A stretch of 35,365 nt of DNA from CAZLMW01 sp964560875. GTDB taxonomy: Bacteria; Myxococcota_A; UBA9042. The stretch covers positions 1 through 35,365 of the forward strand of contig CAZLMW010000086.1 of NCBI GenBank assembly GCA_964560875.1. The letters run 5' to 3'. Positions 28,001 to 35,365 of this stretch are shown here, piece by piece (position 1 is the first letter of the stretch; every line of letters starts with the position of its first letter). The notes below the pieces were generated by a model. It was not told the origin of the DNA. It made no database searches and saw nothing but the letters and a program-made list of their open reading frames with translations. Both the position numbers and the translations under genes were made by a program.

Positions 28001-28061
28001 GGTTCCGTCGACGACGCCCGGCAAGCCGGTTAGCGCGTTCGATATCGAGGTGACGCCATGA
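22020..28061 (+). CDS. 2013-aa lipoprotein: two RCC1 propellers plus metallopeptidase
   Basis: Signal peptide to lipobox FSAC (Cys33), then six 6-aa Thr/Ala/Gly/Asp repeats (about 49-84) and a Thr/Ser/Asp-rich linker to about residue 203. Cys-rich CDDGxxCTxxxC (Dicty CTDC-like) repeats follow (about 204-397), then RCC1 block 1 (about 401-747), CTDC block 2 (about 754-964), RCC1 block 2 (about 969-1317), CTDC block 3 (about 1326-1460), a carboxypeptidase-regulatory-like beta-sandwich (about 1461-1541) and a C-terminal domain with HEFGH at 1690-1694 and, downstream, GEGYGN that could supply a gluzincin third Glu ligand. Each RCC1 block has seven CxxxxxGxxxCWG-type repeats, the number for a full propeller. 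Most blades carry a Cys pair. It is probably a surface-anchored zinc peptidase; substrate unknown. The ATG at 22020 has a weak ribosome site. Confidence 0.9.
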   Translation: MNVRFTTRRRAWHASQSLLVHVLVAGAFTFSACSDDPADGDKSTLADEDTATGDDTATGDDTATGDDTATGDDTATGDDTATGEDAATAADAGSGTVDASQETPDTTSTVEAGATTDSSAPVDAGATKDVAATTPDTSAGTDTASVADATPKTDSTTTVDAASAADDSSKADSGGSDAGSSDALSPDATGADTAEDAGPMDAGCSSDKSCDDGDLCTDNACLPSGACTATTNTKSCDDGSKCTEKDACKDGKCAGKAVDCDDKNACTDDACDAAKGCQSTSHSKPCDDGSKCTEKDACKGGKCVGASVSCDDNNPCTDDACDPGKGCSSKNNTGKCDDGNKCTTDQCAAGKCVGKPIVCTGHACATSACDLKTGSCKATNKPLYTACGGGRFCKGGACLAPYATDIVSGYTGGCLRRFDATVHCWGRNKDGQLGRGSKAASGAIGPVTGLAGGARLSAGLYHYCAGGHDDTARCWGRGTSGQLGHGKKASSNLPVSAGITGAGSIGAGVSHTCYGGRDGHVRCSGYNGYRTVTNRGSSTYTKPTTHVDIALNGELVGGWYSNCTIDKGRVLCWGRNDNGHLGRGYVSVHGHLAPVVGLDDAVSVSVGGHHACAIRKNGTVVCWGRGTSGQLGSGVAKSSAIPVAVKGLSGVINISAGGYHTCAVTNKHVVYCWGWGTYGQTGDPNYKSSAVARIVKMTPVAKVASGYRQTCALARDGSTWCWGTNADLALGIGAQKWSKTRFPKLIAATKPGTPAECAKDADCGTAGPCFAPMCDKSNATCTTTMKKDGAACSDSKACTVKDACTDGWCRGVRKCTDGNACTFDRCDAKSGNCSFVGHGAICDDGDPCTAFSRCGKAGGKASCIGYTKTCEDGNDCTADACDSKSGSCKHVASGNGAACSDGSVCTAKEACDNGACALAGTVTTCVDDGNPCTMETCDPITGCVAAPLADGHPCGPGLVCAATTCKRPFAVELTAGNDFTCARGGDSKVRCWGRGDLGQRGASGKKGDYDPANEMVGITGAVAIEAGRYGTCVRLASGKLMCTGYNKFGQLGIGSTSSIWTAKSFAAPGNWRHVAMGYDHGVAIDANWRLFGFGRSISQQLGTVFTQPLKAAKAIAKAPQMIAIEARNAGTCGVDTNGAVHCMGRNTHGQLGRGSFGKTGGFGPVAGNHKAKAVAVGQAHACLLRQDNSVWCWGSGSSGRLGNGANTTSNIPVRVALLDDVKAIDIGDNHACALRANETVWCWGVSNRGQAADKKYKFNNVPKPVSNVSRARTIATGTDHSCAANRIGEVRCWGDNARGGLGIGKKKWGYTAYGQKVPKTEPAAATCTKAADCGSTGPCQTVACVKGVCQGSVKKNGSKCAAGSCVISAVCMDGSCSGTAKCNDGNACTNDACSKAGACSHVANTAICADANACTAADVCENKTCVGGAAKTCDDGVACTSDSCVAMTGTCKHVGSGTCASATVSGKVTFDWVEALDKSQGGPALGYKNMSARPARRVLVEAIANKLPVASTVTNDAGQYVLYVPPKTAVTVRVHARLRGIGQPRDGIGQEACHKATFDVRVVDNTNNKSQYVLDTPQTFTAPAKDVNLHAALAWDAANLTYTKRFAPPFAILDTMLSTIETMCDGRPDVALPLLTVNWSVNNKPISGDKSKGEMGSAAHYTTENGWPTIYLKGQENVATDEYNDHTVAHEFGHFLERNLFRSNSLGGAHAFGEILNMRTAFGEGYGNGLSAIVFGDPVYVSVRGKAQKGGFQSDMGIPRSGDDRSFLSEMSVAHALWKLWENREPGAKKGHFGRIFKTLSGPQLTTESLTSGHSFMAHYNAMFGKVDGMAQVMSQVFESPYDSLCAGSCTGTGDKADVWDVDNDLGKAYAGRLHYPQNSGKLYSTAFWRLYQPLKPGLNKANGHQVALPFHYKSPSNKFGGVRHYTWVGTGTKTRIAVKNLVGASCTEDVVNLRVRLVGEHVTGDFSKKGSRAGCPYVVFTAQSGKRYVVVVQVPSTTPGKPVSAFDIEVTP
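22164..22271 (+). repeat. Six 18-bp tandem repeats (coding)
   Basis: Six copies of an 18-bp unit beginning GACACGGCGAC(C/A)GG, encoding the TATGDD-type hexapeptides of the 2013-aa lipoprotein. Copies 1, 3 and 5 carry ACCGGA and copies 2 and 4 ACAGGA, so the block grew by 36-bp duplications. Unit number can change without a frameshift. Confidence 0.9.
22725..22927 (+). repeat. 53-bp direct repeat, 150-bp period
   Basis: Positions 22725-22777 and 22875-22927 are identical except for one base (A to G), exactly 150 bp apart. They encode two CTDC repeat cores (CDDGSKCTEKDACK(D/G)GKC), indicating a recent in-frame duplication of a 50-aa Cys-rich unit. Confidence 0.85.
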
Positions 28062-28579
28062 AGAAGTTCATCCTGTCGCAATTCACCGTCGCAGGCGTGC
28101 TCGCGGCGGCGGTCATGTCCACCGGCTGCGCGAAACAAGCCGAGCCCGTCGCGCTGGTCGCGGTTGAAGGGGACGCGCGTGCTCCTTTCGAGGTCAAGAC
28201 AACCCTGTCAGGCGCCATCGAACCCGGCGTGCAACACGCACTGGTGCTCGAGATTCGGCCGCAAATCGGCGTCGACGCGATCAAGACAGCGCTGCGAGGC
28301 ATCGACGGCGTGAAGCTCGACAACGAGCGCGCAGTCAGCCATCCAGCCACGAAGGTCGGCGAGTCCATACGTCACAAGGGCGTGGTCGAAGTGCCGGCGG
28401 GGGTCGCCGGGACGCTCGCCGTCGATATCAGCTGGCGCAAGGGCACCGAGACCCAAAGTACGACCCTGGCGATCGATATTCACGCGGTCGGCGCGACCAA
28501 GAAGACCCCGCCCATCGGCCGCATCGAGCGTGCCGCGGACGGGACGCAGGTGCAGGTCATGCCCGCCGAAGTGCGGTGA
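28058..28579 (+). CDS. Small lipoprotein coupled to the metallopeptidase lipoprotein
   Basis: A 173-aa protein. The signal peptide ends at a lipobox-like MSTGC (Cys24). A beta-rich domain of about 130 residues follows (APFEVKTTLSGAIEPGVQHALVLEIRP), ending in GVAGTLAVDISWRKGTETQS and a short polar tail. No catalytic motif and no recognised family; the pattern suggests an immunoglobulin-like or carbohydrate-binding-like fold. Its ATG overlaps the stop of the 2013-aa gene by 4 nt (ATGA), so the two are co-translated and probably act together at the envelope (inference). Confidence 0.75.
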   Translation: MKKFILSQFTVAGVLAAAVMSTGCAKQAEPVALVAVEGDARAPFEVKTTLSGAIEPGVQHALVLEIRPQIGVDAIKTALRGIDGVKLDNERAVSHPATKVGESIRHKGVVEVPAGVAGTLAVDISWRKGTETQSTTLAIDIHAVGATKKTPPIGRIERAADGTQVQVMPAEVR

Positions 28580-28580
28580 T

Positions 28581-28598
28581 CCTCGGGCCGGCTCGAGG
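28581..28598. terminator. Weak convergent hairpin
   Basis: CCTCG (28581-28585) and CGAGG (28594-28598) with an 8-nt loop containing GCCGGC, in the 53-bp gap between the convergent lipoprotein and dehydratase genes. It has no T-run on either side; a bidirectional terminator is possible only by position. Confidence 0.2.
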
Positions 28599-28632
28599 GA
28601 CTCCACGCGAGGCCCCCTGCAGATGAATTCAG

Positions 28633-30402
28633 CTACGCAAACGCCGTAACGGCCTTGCCGACTCGCGTCCGCACACCCTTGCTCCACTTCATCCAGCGCG
28701 CGGCACCGGCGATGGCGTTTGCAGACGTGCAGCCGACCTTGTGTGTTGGATACGCCAGGGCACGCCGGAGCGTCGGGTGTTTGGCGATGAACGCACGGGC
28801 TTCGTCCAGCGAGACGCCGGCTTCGGCAAGCTGCTCTTCCGTTTCACGTTTGGCGGACTGCCGCGCCTTGTGCAGCATCATCTGGACGCGCGAATAGACG
28901 TTCACCGCGCCGTCGCCAGTGGTCTCGATCGGCAGGAAGATCGCCCCGGGATGCATGGCCTGGACAACGGACTGAACGCCATCGGACACGCCCGAGCTCG
29001 GCATACAGCCAAACGGCTTCACCGAAAGCGTCATGTTCACCTTGCTGTGAAGCGTGTTGACGATGAGCTTGCCCACCTCCATGTGCCCTTCACCGCCGCG
29101 GATCTCGTTGTGGTACAGGCCCTCGGTCACCTCAGCGAGCTCGTCCATGTCCGGCAGCTTGTAGCCGTGTAGCCCCATCGGCTTGGCGAGGCTGTGAAAG
29201 AGCATCCGCACGATCTTGTCGGCCGCCTTCATGCCCCAGACGATGCGGCCCGGGTGTGCTGTTTCCGCGAGCCCCCACAGGCCGTCGTCGACGCCGTCGA
29301 GCTTCATGCGACGCAACGTGTCCCACTTCACTTCCCACAGGTTGTAGAGCACCCACGCGGAGACGAGCTGAACGTCGACCTCGGCGCCTTCGGATTCGAG
29401 GAAACGCGGCATCTGGTAGTTGCCATCGCCCTCGGTCGTCATCGCCCAGAACTCGCCGATAATCGCGACCTTGGGCTTGACGACGGTGCGGTCGACTTCG
29501 ATCGCAGCGAACTTGCGCCGAACCTTCAGCAACGTCGCCGGAATGCGCCACAGCTGACCCGGCTCACCGAGCACCTCGCACAACATCTCCTTGGACTCGG
29601 CGACGGCCTTGTCGGTGTTGCCGGCGACAACTTCATAGGGACGAATGCGGTACATCATCGCGTTGAGGGCGTCGCCGATCATGCCGCCGAGCACCATGCG
29701 GAAGAAGAAGGCTCCATCGAGCGCCAAACCAGCTTCGCCAGCGGCCTCCACGACGCGCTCGGCGTTGGCCATCACCGTGTCATCGATGCCGTTGCCGTCG
29801 GTTTGGTCGACCCCGCCCTTCTGTTGGAAGAGCAGCACCCGGAATCCCTCGAAACCGGCGTCTCGCAGCGCCTTTCGATACTCGGTGATGTAGCTGCCGA
29901 AGCGACATGGACCGCACGCGCCGGCGGTCAGGAAGATGTACCGATTGTTGATCTGCTCGGTCGTCATCCCGGCTTCGCGAAAGCGCGTCAGCGTCTTCAC
30001 CAAGTGTCCGACGGTGAAGTAGGTCGGCGAGCATTGACCGCGGTTGCCAAACTCCTTGCCGAATCGAAACGACTCGTAGTCGGGCACGTCGAGCGTCTTG
30101 ACCTTGTAGCCAATGCCCTGGAACGCCGCGGAGATCAGCGTGTCATGCGCGTGGGTCAGTCCGGACACGAGGATCGTGGTGTGCGCGCGCTGCTCGAGCG
30201 TGAAGGCGTCGTGGACCGTGTCCTTCCAATGCGCGACGTCCTTGATGCCGAGATCGGCTTTCTCTTCGGCGATGAACGCGTCGAGCTCCGCCGCCAGCTG
30301 CGCGTCGAGTTCGGCTTCGATGCGCCGGGCCTCTTTTTGGGTCGATTTGTCCAGCGACATGGACGAAACAGGTTGGACGTTGAGCGGGTTTCCGTCGGGC
30401 AT
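28633..30402 (-). CDS. 2-hydroxyacyl-CoA dehydratase D-component-like protein (HgdB/FldC family)
   Basis: A 589-aa protein of the HgdB-type dehydratase component family. The conserved segment NRYIFLTAGACGPCRFGSY has Cys residues at about 160-163, and VKPFGCMPSSGVSDGVQS (about 460-475) carries the third likely cluster Cys. In the family these ligate a [4Fe-4S] cluster that, after one-electron reduction by an activase, dehydrates 2-hydroxyacyl-CoA, or in the related double-cubane proteins reduces other substrates. The N-terminal ~60 residues form a charged helix. The ATG at 30402 has AGGA about 8 nt upstream. It follows the activase gene by 105 bp, which contain a triple 15-bp repeat. No dedicated substrate genes are adjacent, so the substrate is open. 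Confidence 0.85.
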   Translation of the reverse strand: MPDGNPLNVQPVSSMSLDKSTQKEARRIEAELDAQLAAELDAFIAEEKADLGIKDVAHWKDTVHDAFTLEQRAHTTILVSGLTHAHDTLISAAFQGIGYKVKTLDVPDYESFRFGKEFGNRGQCSPTYFTVGHLVKTLTRFREAGMTTEQINNRYIFLTAGACGPCRFGSYITEYRKALRDAGFEGFRVLLFQQKGGVDQTDGNGIDDTVMANAERVVEAAGEAGLALDGAFFFRMVLGGMIGDALNAMMYRIRPYEVVAGNTDKAVAESKEMLCEVLGEPGQLWRIPATLLKVRRKFAAIEVDRTVVKPKVAIIGEFWAMTTEGDGNYQMPRFLESEGAEVDVQLVSAWVLYNLWEVKWDTLRRMKLDGVDDGLWGLAETAHPGRIVWGMKAADKIVRMLFHSLAKPMGLHGYKLPDMDELAEVTEGLYHNEIRGGEGHMEVGKLIVNTLHSKVNMTLSVKPFGCMPSSGVSDGVQSVVQAMHPGAIFLPIETTGDGAVNVYSRVQMMLHKARQSAKRETEEQLAEAGVSLDEARAFIAKHPTLRRALAYPTHKVGCTSANAIAGAARWMKWSKGVRTRVGKAVTAFA

Positions 30403-30445
30403 CTTGGGGTCCTGCGGTGTATTGCGGTGGGAATCGAAAGGTCAG

Positions 30446-30490
30446 GTTTGGGGACGTCGGGTTTGGGGACGTCGGGTTTGGGGACGTCGG
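30446..30490. repeat. Three 15-bp tandem repeats between activase and dehydratase
   Basis: Three exact copies of GTTTGGGGACGTCGG (30446-30460, 30461-30475, 30476-30490), followed by a near-match start (TCGGGGGGACG). Each unit contains the palindrome GACGTC. The block sits in the 105-bp gap between the activase stop and the dehydratase start, about 45 nt before the latter. It may be a regulatory site or a slippage product. Confidence 0.85.
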
Positions 30491-30507
30491 TCGGGGGGAC
30501 GCGCCGG

Positions 30508-34194
<3,687 letters not shown>

Positions 34195-34209
34195 GTCGTG
34201 TCCGAGGTA

Positions 34210-34235
34210 GAATTGACACGACGTATAGTCTATTC
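34210..34235. promoter_or_regulatory. Inverted repeat, candidate TetR operator
   Basis: GAATTGAC (34210-34217), 10-nt spacer, GTCTATTC (34228-34235): an 8-bp inverted repeat with one mismatch, 16-41 nt before the activase start and just downstream of the TetR gene. The activase promoter's -10 falls in its spacer, so a repressor bound here would block transcription. The pairing of repressor and site is inference. Confidence 0.45.
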
Positions 34236-34251
34236 CATCCGGCGCTGCCAA
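34222..34251 (-). promoter_or_regulatory. Sigma70-like promoter of the activase gene
   Basis: On the minus strand, TTGGCA (34246-34251; 5 of 6 to consensus), 18-nt spacer, TATACG (34222-34227; 4 of 6). Transcription would start near 34215, leaving a leader of about 20 nt. The -10 lies between the arms of the inverted repeat at 34210-34235. Confidence 0.5.
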
Positions 34252-34271
34252 ATCGGCGCGCCGGAAAGGTG

Positions 34272-34955
34272 TTACTGCCCCAGGAGAGCTTCGCGCACGG
34301 CGGGTGTACCGACCCCACAGAGGCAACATGCGAGCAGCTCGGAGGCGATCCGTTGGCGCTCTTGGGCGTCGATGGTGGCGCGTTGGGTGGTGAGCGAGCG
34401 GAGCATGACCTCCTTGATCGCGCCGAGCAGTGACCAGGCGGCGATGTCGATCTCGACGCGACGGACCAGGCCGGCTGCCTGACCTTCATCGAGGGCGTCG
34501 CGGATCATGTCGAGCACGAAGCGGAAGAACGCCTCGGCGCGACCTTCGATCATCCGGTCGTTGCCAACAGCCTCGACGAGCAACAGCCGCGCGTAATCGG
34601 GATCGCCGAGGAGAACGTCGAGCACCCGCAGGAGGTTGGCGGCGAGCTGCTGCTGCGGGCTGGGCGCATCGGGCGACAGGTCGACGCCGACAACGACGGA
34701 CCCGAGCTGTTCGAGCAGGTCATCGACAACGGCTGAGAAGACATCGGCCTTGCCGTCGAAGTGTTGGTAGAACGTGGCGCGGGTGATCCCGGCGGCGTCG
34801 GCGATGTGCGCGAGCGGGACGGCGTCGTAGCCCACCCGGACGAAGAGCACGCGGGCTTCGGATACGATTTGTTTGCGCGTCGCGGCTCGCCGATCACGAG
34901 CTCGGCGGACACGGCCGTCTTCGTGCGGTTTGCCGTCGTGGTCGGAGCCGCTCAT
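34272..34955 (-). CDS. TetR-family transcriptional regulator
   Basis: A 227-aa protein with a typical TetR N-terminal helix-turn-helix (about 24-70): RKQIVSEARVLFVRVGYDAVPLAHIADAAG, then TRATFYQHFDGKADVF. A helical ligand-binding domain follows (LLEQLGSVVVGVD, then RLLLVEAVGNDRMIEG, AAWSLLGAIKEVMLRSL), of the type often tuned to acyl-CoA or hydrophobic ligands. Its ATG overlaps the upstream gene's stop by 4 nt (ATGA). The activase gene begins 77 bp after its stop; the promoter/operator in that gap suggests it represses the activase-dehydratase pair. Ligand unknown. Confidence 0.92.
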   Translation of the reverse strand: MSGSDHDGKPHEDGRVRRARDRRAATRKQIVSEARVLFVRVGYDAVPLAHIADAAGITRATFYQHFDGKADVFSAVVDDLLEQLGSVVVGVDLSPDAPSPQQQLAANLLRVLDVLLGDPDYARLLLVEAVGNDRMIEGRAEAFFRFVLDMIRDALDEGQAAGLVRRVEIDIAAWSLLGAIKEVMLRSLTTQRATIDAQERQRIASELLACCLCGVGTPAVREALLGQ

Positions 34956-35359
34956 TTCTCGTTGGCCGGCGCAGGCGGGGCTGGAGCGGGCATCGGCGCG
35001 ATCGGAGGCTGGCTCGGATCGGCCGGGGCGATCGTCGGCGGCGCGGCTCGCAGGTTGCGCAACGGATCGATCGCGAGCACCTCTGCGGGTGGCATGTCGC
35101 TCGGCATCGGTGGCGCGAGCATCCCTTGCGGAATTCCCATGTCGCGTCCGTTCGCTGCGTCGGGCTCGGGGGGCGGTTCATCAGCGGTATCGCCGGTCAC
35201 CGACGCCGGGGCCGCTACCGGGACATCCGCGCCGGCATCGGCCGTGGGCGTGGCTGCACCTGCCTCTTCCGCCGCCTCCCGTGACGCTCGTTCAAGCGCC
35301 ATTTCGCGCTGTCGGTCCCGCTTTTCATCCGGCGACATGCGCATATTTTCGCCGAGCAT
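34952..35359 (-). CDS. Pro/Ala-rich protein, possibly 5'-truncated by the window edge
   Basis: A 135-aa frame (from ATG 35359) with a charged helical N-terminus (DEKRDRQREMALERASREAAEE) then long Pro/Ala/Asp-rich disorder ending at ANEK. No signal peptide, TM or family recognised. The frame is still open at the window edge (six more bases), so the true start may lie outside. It overlaps the TetR start by 4 nt and is probably co-transcribed with it. Confidence 0.5.
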   Translation of the reverse strand: MLGENMRMSPDEKRDRQREMALERASREAAEEAGAATPTADAGADVPVAAPASVTGDTADEPPPEPDAANGRDMGIPQGMLAPPMPSDMPPAEVLAIDPLRNLRAAPPTIAPADPSQPPIAPMPAPAPPAPANEK

Positions 35360-35365
35360 CGTCTG

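Noticed and set aside
34213..34229. Plus-strand promoter TTGACA / TATAGT
   Set aside because: The two boxes are only 5 nt apart and there is no gene in that direction; the minus-strand -35/-10 pair fits better.

Overview
The window is a compact, high-GC bacterial chromosome segment that looks like Myxococcota or a close deltaproteobacterial relative. The evidence is the style of its proteins: many Ser/Gly- or Thr/Asp-rich lipoproteins, slime-mould-type Cys repeats (CDDGxxCTxxxC) next to RCC1 repeats, HEAT-repeat secreted proteins, a Ser/Thr protein kinase with an HRDVTPSN catalytic loop, and a PilZ-like small protein. No rRNA, tRNA, CRISPR array, transposase or integrase gene was seen. The taxonomic assignment is inference.

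Layout. 64-4594: envelope genes (a Cys-rich lipoprotein; a lipoprotein overlapping a di-haem DUF1111-type cytochrome; a four-TM protein; a small lipoprotein) ending behind thiC. 4598-6307: thiC, with no recognisable TPP riboswitch in its leader. 6682-7538: a cyclic-nucleotide-binding-domain protein coupled to a 96-aa unknown. 7641-15407: a cytochrome c maturation (ccm) locus on the minus strand. It runs kinase, CcmI-like small protein, exported protein of unknown function, ccmA, ccmB; then about 2.7 kb of unrelated material (an orphan contractile-tail tube gene with its own terminator, a GST-like gene, and a decayed four-helix-bundle gene between opposed GAACCC repeats); then a ccmC-ccmD fusion and a 60-aa membrane protein. 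15622-17202: a pentapeptide-repeat protein and a PilZ-like protein. 17212-21853 (minus): an exported glutaredoxin-like lipoprotein, a HEAT lipoprotein, a large HEAT protein and a site-2-protease-like M50 protein with a TPR-like tail.

22020-28579: a 2013-aa lipoprotein with CTDC Cys repeats, two separate sets of seven RCC1 blades and a C-terminal HEFGH metallopeptidase-like domain, translationally coupled to a 173-aa lipoprotein. 28633-35359 (minus): an acyl-CoA dehydratase system. Its genes are an unknown Pro/Ala-rich protein, a TetR regulator, a 1228-aa activase with two ASKHA domains, and a dehydratase component. A good sigma70-like promoter before the activase has its -10 inside an inverted repeat, a typical TetR operator arrangement.

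How the genes fit together: the ccm locus would supply haem attachment for CxxCH proteins such as the DUF1111 protein at 2375-3598. The dehydratase and activase form an electron-activated 2-hydroxyacyl-CoA dehydratase-like (or double-cubane-like) enzyme pair under probable TetR control. The rest is largely cell-envelope biology. The most unusual items are the double-propeller metallopeptidase lipoprotein, the orphan tail-tube gene inside the split ccm locus, and the repeat-flanked four-helix-bundle relic.
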